Shown here one piece after another: positions 27,118 to 39,650 of a stretch of 64,000 nucleotides of DNA. How positions within the stretch are numbered: the stretch's first letter is position 1; every line of letters starts with the position of its first letter. Origin of the DNA: Apis mellifera. Its lineage: Eukaryota; Arthropoda; Insecta; Hymenoptera; Apidae. Below the pieces are notes generated by a model. The model was given only the letters and a program-made list of their open reading frames with translations. It ran no database searches and was not told the DNA's origin. The position numbers and the translations under genes are program-made. The stretch lies in contig NC_037645.1 in NCBI RefSeq assembly GCF_003254395.2, positions 2,009,222 to 2,073,221 on the forward strand, given 5' to 3'.

Positions 27118-28337
27118 ACGGCTACAGGCGTCGATATAAATATATATATTTGATGATATCAAGATAAATTATTGTACGAGCCTGACCGGCGTTGAGAGCG
27201 TTCACCAGCATAAAAAAAAAAAAAAAAAAGAAAAAAAAAAGAAAAAACCGACCTTTTCGGAGCTCGCGGTGGACAATGGCCTTCATGGACAATGTAGGGA
27301 GATTTTCAGGTTGTATGTAGCGTAACTAAGGGTGTGCACGATAATGGAATTCGTACTGGAAGGTACGTTTGTGATTTTTGATTAGATTAGGCCGATATTA
27401 GGTATTTTTGTTGCGGACATTATATCCAATAATATTTCATTGGTTTTATAATATTGAACGTGTTAATTTTGAACAGTTTAGAATGGTTGGTATAGAAAAA
27501 TTGGATAAAAAGTTCGATTTCTAAATATTATTCCTTGATTATCATGTTATGTTATAATTAGCGAAAAATTGATATTGCTCTTACATTTGTTTGTAGTTTT
27601 ATTCGTTATTGAAGTTAGGCACAAATATGTTAATTATTTTCCTGTTATAATATGTTAACTTTTTTTCCAAGATCTCTTTATGATTGGATAGACAGAAATG
27701 ATGGTTTTATATTTTTAATTTTGCTGTATCTTTCACACGCGCGTATACAGCGAACAGAATAGATTTGTTAAGTTTTTGAGATTAGAATCTTTAACAGAAT
27801 CTTTAACAGAGATTAGAATCTTAACAGTTGAATAGCTGTTCATCGAGAACATTTCTTTATGATTAAGTTATGTTCTGTTCAATGCAAAATTGATGGTTGT
27901 GTGTACTGATGATCTTTTTTTTTTTTTTAGAATATTTTTTTTTAGTTAGGATGATTGAAAAGCTGCGAACAAGAGAAATTGGACCGTTGTGTTTTTTTTT
28001 AGATTATCTTGTGATTAACACGATCGATAAATATAACTTTTATTTTTTTATATTTCGATAGATTAGTATTTCCTTTGAAAGTATTCCCTTATTTCATTCT
28101 TGAAATAGATTTTAATAACTTGATTATTTTTCTTCTTCTGTGAAGAATTAAGAAACTTTCTCGATAAATGCTCGACAATTAAACAGGAAGAGTTGTTGCT
28201 TCGAAATTCTGAGCTTCCTTTATTAATTTCACTTCTCTACACTGAAAAACGTCAATTTTCAGATCCATCCTAATCAATTGTCGAGCATAATTCACTTTTC
28301 AACAATCATTCGAAATAAAGCCCAGAATTAAAGGTGG

Positions 28338-28341
<4 letters not shown>

Positions 28342-28402
<61 letters not shown>
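28342..28402. repeat. (AT)n microsatellite
   Basis: About 30 uninterrupted AT dinucleotides in the 3' flank of the transporter gene. Confidence 0.95.
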
Positions 28403-28407
<5 letters not shown>

Positions 28408-28529
28408 ATCGAATTTGACGGAACCGCGGTCTCCGATGGGCGAACTTGTTGACTACTGTTTGGGACGAATGTAGCAAATAATTTTCGGGGCAATATTTAT
28501 TATTCTAATTATATAAAAGCGAGCGAGCG

Positions 28530-28532
<3 letters not shown>

Positions 28533-28562
<30 letters not shown>
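28533..28562. repeat. (GA)n microsatellite
   Basis: Uninterrupted GA repeat preceded by GCGAGCGAGCGAAC. GA tracts in insects can bind GAGA-type factors; no such role is shown here. Confidence 0.9.
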
Positions 28563-28565
<3 letters not shown>

Positions 28566-30231
28566 TGCGAATCTGAGAGAGAAAGAGAATAGGAAGCAGA
28601 GCTGTCAGAAACGGAATCATCAAGAGAAAGAAGAAAAAAAAAGGAAAAAGAAAAAAATGAAAAATTAAGATTAAAAAGAGTGACCATTATTATTCCTAAG
28701 TATAAGGCAACACTTGTGTTTTCCAAGAAAGCATTTTAATTGCTACAAGATAATATTGTAAACGATAATATTGCTATTTGAATGAAAAAGAAAGAAAGAA
28801 GAATGAGAGAAAGTGAGAAAATGAAAAAGAAAGAGAAGAATTAACGAACTAGAATGTGAAGTGTAACAAAGAAACTTTGTTCTTAAAAAATGAAGCACTT
28901 AGGAAAAAGGATAAAACCAAAGAAAAAGAAGAAAGTTGCAGAAAAGGGGAAAAATATTAAATCTTGCCTAAATTTTTCCCAGTCTTGAAAAAAAATAGAA
29001 TTATGATCATAATCCTAAGAAAAGAAATTTTAAGCTTATCTTATTATTATAACACGATAGAAAGTCGTGTTTCTATTGATTGTATTCGAATTCAGATTGT
29101 TGGCCCTCTGCTGAGATACCATTAATGGATTTTATTGCAATTATTATTGATGCGAATAAAAAGGAATTATTTAACTACTCGAAAAAAGAAAAAAAACAAA
29201 TGAAAGCTTGCAAGCAATTAAAATTTTGAAATGACAAACATTCTCTGCTCTATAAAATATCATATTTAGTGTGGAGCATCATTTACAAAACTGGTTATTT
29301 AATGTTATTTAATTGTAAATGTTGTTCAATAGTGAATGTCCAGTTTTAATAATAACAAGTTCCTACAACGACTGTTGACCACTCAATTGTTATTATTTAT
29401 TAAAGGATTTATGTTTTGTAGTATATAATTGTGACTGTTGCTAGTGAATATATGTATTATCGAGAGTCTTGATTTTATTAATTTTTGAAGTTAATGTCTT
29501 AAATATCCACATAAGAATCATATTCTATCTTGGTTCAAATAGCAAAGAGAAGAATATAAAAAATAAAAGTTAAACACAAAATAAAGAAAAAGCAAGAGAA
29601 TATAATGGATATAAATAAAATACAGGAAAAAATATTGAGTTATGAAAAAAAAAATGGAGATCAAAAAAATGTTTGAATTTTGAAAAAATAGATTATTGAA
29701 ATAAAGAAATTAAAAATATTAAGAATTGGAAAGTTGGGAAAATGAAAAAAATTAAGAAACTTAACAATCAAAAAATTAACAATTGGAAAAAATATGGTAA
29801 ATACAATAGAATATGGAAAATTCAAGAATGGAAAAGCTAAGAAATGGGAAAATATAACAGAAAAATGAAGAAATATAAAAATTAAAGAAATAAGTAAGGG
29901 AAATGTTAGAAAATCAAGAAGGAAACTGGGAAGTACATACGTTAAAAAAAAGGGAGGAAAGAAATCGAAGTGGAAAGACAAATACAGGGGGCAGCCTGGG
30001 AAATTCATATCTTTCCATTTATTCTATTCTCGGATCTACATATCAATCAGTGATCTTTTCACATATCAATCTACAAAAAAGGTAAAAAAAAACCCGTGAA
30101 ACTCCAACAGTAGAAAGAATGATCGAAGAAGAGAGCGCAAGAATGGGAGAGAATGTTGCGGGAGAATGGGAGAGATTGATCTAAATATTTATCTTTAAGT
30201 ATTAATGCGTCTGTTAAAAAAAATTTTCTAA

Positions 30232-30287
30232 TATATATATATTATATTATATTATATTATATTATATTATATTATATATATATATAA
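30232..30287. repeat. (TTATA)n minisatellite flanked by (TA)n
   Basis: About eight copies of the pentamer ATATT between two short TA runs, immediately before a GT/GC-alternating tract. Confidence 0.9.
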
Positions 30288-30289
30288 AT

Positions 30290-30346
30290 GTATGTGAGTG
30301 CGTATACGTGTGTGTGCGTGTATGCGCGCGCGTATGTGTGTATATC
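30290..30346. repeat. alternating purine-pyrimidine (TG/CG)n tract
   Basis: Mixed TG, TA and CG dinucleotides, including GCGCGCGC. Almost perfect purine-pyrimidine alternation, which favours Z-DNA. Confidence 0.85.
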
Positions 30347-30640
30347 AGATAAAGTATTAAAAAAATATGTGGGATACATTTATAGAATCGATTATAGACA
30401 AAAATGAAAATGTTAATACAAAAAATGATATGCAAAAATATCAATTGGAGTTTATTTTTCAAATTACGATTCCAAATAATCACTTCAGTTTTATTCTAGC
30501 TCATTTCATGTAATGAAAAATTAAATAGTTAATAACAAAATAAACTCCAATCAATATTTTTTTGACACGTCAACTTTTGTACTTCATTTGATGTTTAAAA
30601 TTGATTTTTCGAAAATATCTCGTATGTTTCGTAACATCCT

Positions 30641-30701
30641 GTATACATGTGTGTGTATGCGTGTGTGTGCGCGCGTGTGTGTGCGCGCATGTGTGTATGT
30701 G
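30641..30701. repeat. second (TG/CG)n tract
   Basis: TG repeats interrupted by two GCGCGC blocks, 300 bp after the first tract and of the same composition. Confidence 0.85.
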
Positions 30702-31596
30702 ACTGAATGGGCAAGTATGCATGATGAGATATACTTTCTATACGCGACGATTGATCTACTGGATCGATCGAACCACGATCGAAATTGCTCTCTTAGAATT
30801 TTTTTTAGTTCTCAGTCCCGACACCTGTCGCCAATTATGAGTTTATTGAGAATGAAGAAGAATATAATATTTTTCAATTATATTATAATTTTAAATGTAA
30901 AATATCGATTTTGTGATTTTTTTTTTAATTAAATTAAAAATTCTGTAAGAAAAATTTATTTAAAACAAATATAAGTGACATTTTGCATAAACAATAATTG
31001 AAAAGTTTCGCAAAAACTATGAAGTTTTTAATATGAAATTGTTAGAGAAAGATATCTTCTATCTTCTTCATTCTCTATATTCTTCGATTTAAATCGAGCG
31101 GTGATCGTTGTTCTGGATATCCGCTTATTCAACACGAACTCTTTAACGCGATAATTTCTAAACGAGTATTAATGATTTTCAATTCTTCAATATCTTTAGT
31201 TTCGAAATTCGAATTTAAGAAAAGTTTATTCATTAATAAAATTATTAAAATATTATTAAAATTTGACTTAAAATTCAATCCACATTATTTATTAAGTTAT
31301 TTTTTCAGTTTGAATTGAATAATCCCATAGGATTATTACTAGCATAACAATAGATGAAATTTTGAAGATAAAAAAAAAAAAAGAATAATGATCATTAATA
31401 TTCGTTTAGATAGAATCGTCGAGCCATTGAAGGAATTAGAAATTCAGAAAAATCTAAGGAAAAGCCAGGAGCAAAAGCTGCTTAAAAACAAATGATTTTA
31501 TTTTCAAAGAACAGTGCCTGCATATCCACTCAACAATTTCTTATTATTATCACCAAATGATGACTTAGAAATAATTTCTTTGAATCTTAAAAGAAA

Positions 31597-31675
31597 AATA
31601 TGTGTATATATATATATATATACATACATATATATATATACACATACATATATATATATATATACATACATATAA
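31597..31675. repeat. (TA)n with CATA interruptions
   Basis: TA dinucleotides broken by regular ACATACAT blocks. Tyr/Ile-rich frames on both strands are translations of this repeat. Confidence 0.9.
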
Positions 31676-34600
31676 ATATTTTGCTTTTCTTTTTTCTTTT
31701 GCGAGAAGAAAAAATTTTTTTATTACAAAAATCGACAAGAAAAAGATAACGACAAAAAGCGGAATCTTGACGCGGCACTTTGCTCTATGCTTTTTTTAGA
31801 TAGTCTTTCAAATTTTTAACTAGGAGGAAATGGCCTACAACGCGTATGGCTGCTCGATGAACCTCGAACATCTTCCTACCAATGTGAACAAAACTAAGAA
31901 AAAATTCCCTAAAAAGGAAAATCTCATATTTTCGAGGACATAACCAATAAAATAAAATTATCAAAATTCTCATCAAATTCATTTAATATTTTTAAACGAA
32001 TAGCCATTTTCTTGTGTACCTGCACAAGTATTGCCAACATAAGAAGTATAACTTATGAAATAAATCATATATCGTTCAAAACTTTCTTCTAGTCCTCCTG
32101 TTATATATACGAGAACAAAAAAAAAAAAAAAAAGAAAGAAAACAATCTTTGGAGCAGAATTAACATTGCTGTTGAGTTATTCAGGCTCATCCAGCGCCAT
32201 GCTCGAACAAGCATACTTCGAAATCACGGTAATTTGCTCCCAAATACCGAAAAGAAATCGAAAAAGGATTAGAAGATACTAGTCACGTGTTCAAAGATGC
32301 AATTTACGATTATCTTTCAACGCATTTGATGAGTGAGAGGAATCATGTGTGTATTTAAATAAACGTTCTCTTTTTTTGTTACTATTATTACCAGTTAAAT
32401 GTTATTACCAGGAAAAATGTTTTTTCTTCTTTATTTTTTATTTGGTTTCTTCTTTCAGATAGAATTCTAATCAGATATCTTCTTTCCACGTACGTTTAAT
32501 TCAATCTCTATCGAATTATTACATAGATTATATTTGTTTCCTTGATTTTTTTCTTTTTTTGTTATCGAATAAAAAACTGGAAAAATTATTAAAATTTCAT
32601 ATAAAATCTAAAAAGAATTTTAAAAGAAATTCGCTTTTCAGGCTTCTGATCGTGTTACCTCTATCGAATGTGATATCGTGTATTGAAAAAATTTGTAAAC
32701 GATTTCATTTATTGACTTTAAATTGATATCATTGTGATGTTTATATATATTTGCTTCGATAGAAAATTATTGACCAAGTACTTTGAAGATTATCGAAACG
32801 AAGAAAATAACAAAAAAAGAAAAAAAATGGATAAAAGAATACAGAAATACATATCAATATATTTGTCTTAGATATCATTTGTGAAACTTTTTCGAAAATT
32901 AATTTAATTAAAAATTGAAATTCTATTTCCTTTTTCCTGAAGTAAAATCTTTTTGAAAATAAATCATCAACCAAATGTCATGTTATAGTGTGGAGCAAGG
33001 ACTACAGAACATGTAATAGATGAAACAAAGGAATGAGAGAATGAGTATGAGAGAGATAAGGAAAAAGAAATGTGTAATAATGAATCGATGTAATTATTGA
33101 ATTAATTTTTTTTTCTTCTTTTCGAAAAAATTGTGGTATCTTGGGAAGATATATGCACACTAGGAGGACAGAATTTTCCATGTAATATATATATCCTTAC
33201 ATAACTACGTTGTTTAATATTGATAAGGATAAAAAATAAAAGTGATTATTCAGAAAGTAAACATTTTTAATATTATTTTCGAAGAGTAAAATATAATCTG
33301 AAAAAAAAAAAAGATAATTCACAATAATCTATTAAATATCTTCACATAGAAATTATATATATTTCTGATGCTAATACATATATATATGTATTATATATAT
33401 ATAAATTTCTCATCTATTCAAAAATATTCTAATTCAAAATCAAATTTTTATTTCTGACATTATTGAATGAATAAATTGATTAAATTTGTTTTATTTATGA
33501 GTTATTACAAAAATTATTTAAATAAAGAAACTACAAGTAAAAAATTGTACTTATTAAAAAAGACATGTCTTTTTTGCCTAATATTAATCCAAAATATTAA
33601 TCTCAAGAAAAATTAAAGTGTTTTTTATTTATCATGTTAATGATCTACATACGTAAAATTAAATCAAAAATATGCAATAAAAATCTATTATTTGTACAAA
33701 ATGAAATATCACAAATAATTCTCCTTTGTATGATGTATATAGGCAAAACCTTCAAACTTTTGATTATTAATAATTTAATAAATCTTAATTATTACAAAAT
33801 AAAAAAATCAATGAAACCGCGTGCGCAGCCAATTAGCTCACATTATTCGCTATAAAATTTATAATTGTATCAAGGATACGATTATGAATAATATAGTAAA
33901 TAATAATGATTTTCCAGGTCTCACCGCGTGGAGGTTGCTGCGAATTGGAGACCCACCCTATCCACGATCCCATCCACCCTCCTTTGCGCAAAAATTTACT
34001 TAAAATTAATAATAAATCTTCCTTTTGCAAGTAAGTTTGCAAAACGTTCAAATCCTTCGATCGTTGTGCAAAACAAACAACAAAAGGAATTCTAAAGAAA
34101 ACCGGCGCGGAAGACTAAACCTGAAAATAAGATTAAAATTAAAAGACTTTCTATCAATATTTTACACTTCCATCGATATGAAAATGAAAAATAATTGATA
34201 GTAAAAAAGCTTAAAAAAAAAAAAGAAAAAAAATAAGCAAAATAAGCGAAATAAGCAAAATAAGCATCCCAAAAAAGCGCTACACCATTTTACCCATCTA
34301 TTTATCTACAGTATCTACTTTTCTACAATATACTACTTTATTTAATATCCACGATTGTGCATGGACTTAATTTTAAATATTCACATTTTCTTTAATCAAT
34401 ATCATACAATCTTCCGCTTCTGTAAGAAATCCTGAAACAAATTTAAATAAAAAATATAAATAACATCAACATTTTACTTATTCTAAAATTTTTTTTTCGT
34501 ATTTCCTATCTATATAAGAATTTAAACATTTTGTTTTTAACTCTGCCTATATATACATCTACAAATTCTCTTCATATCAACGTTCACACTGATCATATGA

Positions 34601-35456
34601 CACACAATTTTTAAAAAATTTATGATACGATATAAAATATGAACCACATGTGGCAAGAGAAAAATATCAATGATATTGGCTAGTGAACGAAGTCACATAG
34701 CCATCAAGTACCAAGTATTTGTTTATAATGAGGAAATTGAGGAATTAAGGCAAGGTTAAGGTATTGCCTTGAAGAATAGGAAATATTGGTATGGAAAACG
34801 AATCAGAGTAGGGAAGGCGAAATTGCCTTTTCTTTAATAATAAGAAGAAAAAAACATCCCATTGTTTATAAATCCCATATATTAAAAAAGCTAAATATTT
34901 CTTCTAATCTAATCCTATCCTAAACCCTATCCTACCTAATATAAAAATTAAAATATTTATTTGATGATGTAATCCATTCCGTTGAAAGTTGAAGATGATT
35001 CCTGGAACAGACTATAAAACAGAATTAAATGAAACTCAATAACAAAAATAATTAGTTTCTAGCAAATCACACATTATCTTGAATCTATTTCTTCTTTATT
35101 TATTTTCTTCGATTCATATCTGTAACAAACTCAATTATTGGATTAGTAATTAAAATATAATTTACATCTGGGAATAAAAAGAAATATTAAATAAAAAAAA
35201 AAAAAAAAAAGAAAAAAAAATGGAAATTGAATTATCAAAATGTTGTTAGGCAATCCATGATTTTAAATGAAAGATATTCATCGAATAGAATAAAATTGAA
35301 AAGAATAAAATACATTTTTAAACAATAAACAAATGCTCTTAACAAGGGGGATGCTGAAAAGAGAAAAACGACGAAAAGGTAACCAGAAGGGTTACCAAAA
35401 TAATCATCCACTCAATGTAAATCCGAACAAACCGTGAGTGGAATTTTTTTCTATTT

Positions 35457-36085
35457 CGCAACACTAATATACTAATTTTATAAAAGGAAACGCGAAGAGT
35501 GCTTCATTATACTTTCAATTAAATAATTCTTTATATATATATATATAAAAAAAAAAAAAAAAAAAAGAAAAAAGAAAAGATAAAAGAAAATGTTTTCCCG
35601 AAAACATATACGAAATTCTAATAAACTAATTTATGCACTCGTATTTTATTATAGACGCAACACTAATAGCGGAAGATTGCAGCCATAATCAGAGGCTGCC
35701 GTCGTACAATCACCCTTTGTACAGCCTTTTTGGCTGCAATGGATGATTCAGGAGTCCATTCAGTATTTCCACAGTCCAAGTGGAAGAAATGGGCAATTTA
35801 AAACGCAACACTACTATAAAAAACGCGATTATTTTTAAACGCAACGCTAATTCTTCAAATGAATTTAATACAAAATTTATTATATATTATTATTCTATAA
35901 ATCTGAAAATATAGTATAGATTTAAATTTATATTAAAAAGAAAAAAAAGCAATAAAAAATAGACTAATTCGTAATGAAAATATTAAAAGCAACCGCGATA
36001 TTTTTTTAACGCAACGCTATAGTAAACGCGATCATCAATTTATCGCAACACTAATTCAACCCGTTATTAATCAATCGCAACACTA
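35457..36085 (-). repeat. TTAGYGTTGCG motif array
   Basis: Seven copies of plus-strand CGCAACRCTA at 35457, 35656, 35804, 35840, 36010, 36044 and 36076. They are interleaved with four CGCGAT/CGCGATT elements (near 35823, 35991, 36025 and 36091). In the presumed RNA sense the motif reads TAGYGTTGCG. Spacing ranges from 32 to 199 nt, so this is a motif array rather than a satellite. It recurs in copy B and in the inverted copy. Confidence 0.8.
35676..35740 (-). ncRNA. 65 nt nested hairpin
   Basis: Outer stem ATTGCAGCC / GGCTGCAAT (9 perfect pairs), middle stem AGGCTG / CAGCCT and inner stem GTACAA / TTGTAC, with a 6-7 nt loop. The stems nest in order, giving one long imperfect hairpin. A second small hairpin follows at 35767-35785 (TTCCAC / GTGGAA). 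Seen also at 43945-44009 and, with errors, near 59170-59236. Could be a structured domain of the putative lncRNA or a small-RNA precursor. Confidence 0.5.
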
Positions 36086-38246
36086 ATGCAAAATCGCGAT
36101 TTGCCCATGATGACTGGATAAACGATGGGCCAGCATGCAAATTGGCCAGACGATACAACAACATATACTACGTATTACTAAAACGAGCACAATGACAAAG
36201 TAGTAACAATGATTTCCCATTCTTTGGACCCAGGCAAGATCCAAAAGATGAGAAACCATTCGTTGCAGCCCCTCTTCGTGACAGTTTGTCGAGGCCTCTT
36301 CGGTCTTCCTCCTTCGGGCGCAATGCCCGCTGAAACTTAAATCTAGGCTCGAAATTCACTAATCGCAAATCAAAGAAAAAAAGAAAAAAAAAAGGACTAA
36401 ATCGCGGAAGCTAAGTGCATGGACGACCAACGATCGCAGTGATCCTTCTTCCTACATGCACAGAATTTCGAGCGCAACGTTCGTTTCGAAAGCAAATCGC
36501 GACCGCGACCACGAAATTCGAAAAATCGATAAGAAAAGCCAGAGACGAGTAGCATTGTCGTCCATTCGACTCAGCTTTGCCCTCGATTTCTCAAACTTTA
36601 TTCCCTGAAACAGATTGTCACGCGAAAACGCGCCTACCCGATCAGAGACTGTGACAACCTGCCCGGCCCTACCTACTTATAATTAACAGACACACCAGAA
36701 ATATACTACCTATCCTACCTAGCCCTATATTTAAAAAGTATGGCAAAACAGCATACCAACACACTCATTCCACGATTCTCACACATAATACTCGGGCGCA
36801 AAAGCCTACACTAGGGAAAGCGTCCCGGGACGCCTCCGACACCCGAGCTTGGCACACAACTCGCACACTCTAACTTTACGTACCATTTTCCTGAAATCGA
36901 CTGACGATAGTTAGCGACCATTGCGTGAAACGTAACAAAAACGCGTGTATTTATACTTTAATTGTGAATATTTATGAATATCTAATATTTTCTAAAATAT
37001 TAACCACTAGATTAAATGGTACCATTGTGAACCAAAATTGTACTATTATTGTGAACCAAAATTGTATCAATTGTATTGTAATTTTTGATTAAAGATTAAT
37101 AATCTTGCTTAATAATTATTTATTAGTTATTCGCAATATTTAATTGCGAATATGATTGTAAATTGTGTTTGTGATTGAATAGTGAATAAAATAATATGAT
37201 AAATGAAACGACGCAATTCCACAGCCTAACCATACACACACAATGTGGAAAATACATCGTGCACGATACACTAACGCATCGTCAGTCGCTAAAAAATTTG
37301 TATTAGCTTATGAACTAAAGTCATCATATCCATTGTCTCTCCCTCACTCAAGTAGCACCTGGGCACGTGAATGAGTTCCTGACAGTGAACATGGAAAGGG
37401 TTAAACCTGAAAATCCTGAGCTAAAAAGATTATTAATAAATTCATCTAACGGGCTAATATTTTTGTATTATATTTCATTATATTTCAAATTATTTGTAAC
37501 TCTATTTGTTTTATAATTATAAAAATTATGAATAATTATGAATAAGTTATTGAAATTTTACTATATTAAATTTTTAATATTGAATTTAAAGAATTTTGAA
37601 TTTAAATTTAAAAAAGAATTCATTGTAATTTAATATATTAATAAATATTAATAGAAATACCCTCAGGCGATTCCTTCATCAGAACATATTTTCAAAATCA
37701 CAAGAATAATATTCAAAACTTATTGCTCTGATTCTAAAATCTGCCTGTCGCGAAATGTCTTCTTGCACAAAATTTAATCCATATTTGTACGAATAAAAAT
37801 TGAAAAATTTACTATCTACCAATATTGTAAATCATATTTACATTTAAGTTATATGAAATTATTATATGACAATCAAATTGACCAAATAACTTAAAATGTT
37901 ACTCTCAAGGATTTTGAATTATAAAAATTCAAACTAATTATTGTATTACACTGATATTATATAATAATAATTATTATATGTTTTCATTATTATATCATAT
38001 TATTAAAATTACTAAACATTTTATATTAATCAAAACGCGAAGCGCAAGAAGACCTAGCCTGAACTAATAAATAAAACAGAAAAGAAATAATTGTTACTAC
38101 TCGCGGGTAATTATTATAAATAAATACCCGCGGTCATTGTGCTCGTGCAAAATTCTACGTATACAACCAATCACTCGTGTCGATTCGGATCTTTCATCCT
38201 ACGACATGATTGAGTGATCGGAGGAACCAAAAAGCATGCGACTCAC

Positions 38247-38334
38247 CATACGATGCGACGAACGCCTTCACTTATTGTGGCCCAGAAGTCATCGAGAATA
38301 AGGCTGCCCCATCAGGTAGGAGAATGGAAGAAAT
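38247..38334 (-). ncRNA. putative lncRNA exon (88 nt)
   Basis: On the minus strand it is bounded by TTTTGTCTTAG before and G|GTGAGT after. It is GC-richer than the surrounding AT-rich DNA and is present in all copies. The minus frame is closed by stops. A plus-strand frame across it (38214-38450) is identical in A and B but runs into AT-rich sequence. Confidence 0.4.
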
Positions 38335-38502
38335 CTAAGACAAAACATCATAATTTAAAACATAGTTCTGATTATTTGAAAAAATTGAAATATGAAATTA
38401 TTAAATTTACAATATCTAATGATGATGATATGTATTCAAATTCTAATTAACTTCTATTTACAGAATTTAGATAAAAATTTAGATAGATAAAAGGATAATT
38501 AC

Positions 38503-38827
38503 CTCTTCGCGTGATGGATGATCGCCTTATTCTCTTGAGAGAAGCACTGATTCTACCCTATACCGAAAACGAATATTTAAAATAAAGAAATAAAAATAAG
38601 AGACTATTAACGCGTTCGTATATGTTCTGTAGTCGGCGAACAAGCACTGATTCTATCTTCGCGTTTGATTATTTTTAAATTAAAATTTAATCTAAGAGCT
38701 ATTGTGCTCTAAAAAATATTCAAAATACTATGACGAAGCAAACACTGATTCTATCAACCACATTGCGCGTGGTCACAAATATTTTTTAACATTAGTCCAA
38801 AAAAATCTTCATAAAGATCATCGGCAT
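38503..38827 (-). ncRNA. duplicated lncRNA exon, second copy (325 nt)
   Basis: Minus-strand acceptor TTTTATTTCAG at 38828, donor GAAGAG|GTAATT at 38503. Holds three CACTGATTCTA motifs (plus-strand starts 38545, 38645, 38743) about 100 nt apart. On the plus strand each is preceded by a hairpin: TTCTC-ttga-GAGAA, GTTCG...CGAAC and AGAGC...GCTCT. Also carries hairpin ACCAC/GTGGT at 38757-38773. Confidence 0.45.
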
Positions 38828-38916
38828 CTGAAATAAAATGAAATTTTAATAATAACAAAACTATGAAATTCTAATGTAAAAGATTAAAATCTAAAAAATC
38901 TAATGATTCTTCTTAC

Positions 38917-39197
38917 CTCTTCGCGTGGTGGATGATCGCCGTATTTTCTTGAGAGAAGCACTGATTCTACCCTGTACCGAAAACGAATATTTAAAATAAA
39001 AAAATAAAAATAAGAGACTATTAACGCGTTCGTATATGTTCTGTAATCGGCGAACAAGCACTGATTCTATCTTCGCGTTGATTATTTTAAATTAAAATTT
39101 AATCTAAGAGCTATTGTGCTCTAAGAAATATTAAAAATACTATGACGAAGCAAACACTGATTCTATTAACCGCATTGCGCGCGGTCACAAATATTTT
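38917..39197 (-). ncRNA. duplicated lncRNA exon, first copy (281 nt)
   Basis: Minus-strand acceptor AATTTCAG at 39198, donor GAAGAG|GTAAGA at 38917. Clearly paralogous to 38503-38827, with three CACTGATTCTA motifs at 38959, 39059 and 39155 and the same hairpins. The stem at 39169-39185 is ACCGC/GCGGT instead of ACCAC/GTGGT. The 89 nt between the two exons has full intron signals. Confidence 0.45.
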
Positions 39198-39630
39198 CTG
39201 AAATTAACATTAAATTAGTAAAAGGATGGGAAATGATAGAAGAGAAAGAAATATCTTTTTGATATTTTTCTTCTTCTTATCGAGCATTTGTTCTGAAAAT
39301 ATTGCCTTTTTATTTTAATTGATTATGAAGTACGTAAAAATTATTACCAATTATTTATTAATATCTGAAATTTAATAAAATATTCGTTATCAGATTTAAA
39401 ATTTAATTTCCAATGATAAATCATTAAAGTTTCTCATAAATTTTTAATTTTTCACTTTTTTATAACTAAAACCTAATTTTATTATGAATTGCTTAACAAC
39501 AATCTCTAATAATTCAATAAAACTAAATAAAAATTTAACCAAATAAAAAGAATAAAAATTTATACGAAATTAAGATTTTACCACGAAGAAAATCACCAAG
39601 AAAGACGTCCATGGCGTCCATATTGGATTT

Positions 39631-39650
39631 TTTCCCGCCTTTTTCCCGCC
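39631..39650. promoter_or_regulatory. paired E2F-like sites
   Basis: Two TTTCCCGCC elements at 39631-39639 and 39642-39650, which match the E2F consensus. ATGGCG/GGCGTCC sequence lies beside them. Present in copy B at 47899-47918; the inverted copy keeps one intact (55218-55226). Suggests an internal promoter or enhancer in the unit. Confidence 0.4.

Larger units (their letters stand above)
27118..32518 (+). other. 3' UTR and downstream flank of the transporter gene
   Basis: No further coding exon was seen. Possible poly(A) signals (AATAAA) lie at 28314 and 29155. A long A-rich tract starts 90 nt after the stop codon. The region is dominated by simple repeats and by purine-rich (GA and A-rich) low-complexity sequence at about 28600-28950 and 29540-29960. 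Minus-strand Phe/Leu-rich frames here are translations of the A-rich tracts. From about 31721 on, this flank is repeated in inverted form at 62440-63248. Confidence 0.6.

Noticed and set aside
29661..30008. 115-codon Phe/Leu-rich minus frame
   Set aside because: Translation of A-rich, low-complexity flank with no domain or splice support.
34741..34830. AAGGCAA/TTGCCTT hairpins followed by T-runs, terminator-like
   Set aside because: Rho-independent terminators do not apply in a eukaryotic genome. They may be part of the RNA fold but are weak on their own.
38214..38450. 78-codon plus-strand frame identical in copies A and B (38214 and 46481)
   Set aside because: The identity only reflects the repeat. 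The second half is AT-rich low complexity, the frame is not kept in the inverted copy, and it lies antisense to a better-supported exon.
38500..39200. CRISPR-like spaced repeats
   Set aside because: The 11-mers are too short, the spacers are homologous between the two exon copies, and the setting is eukaryotic.
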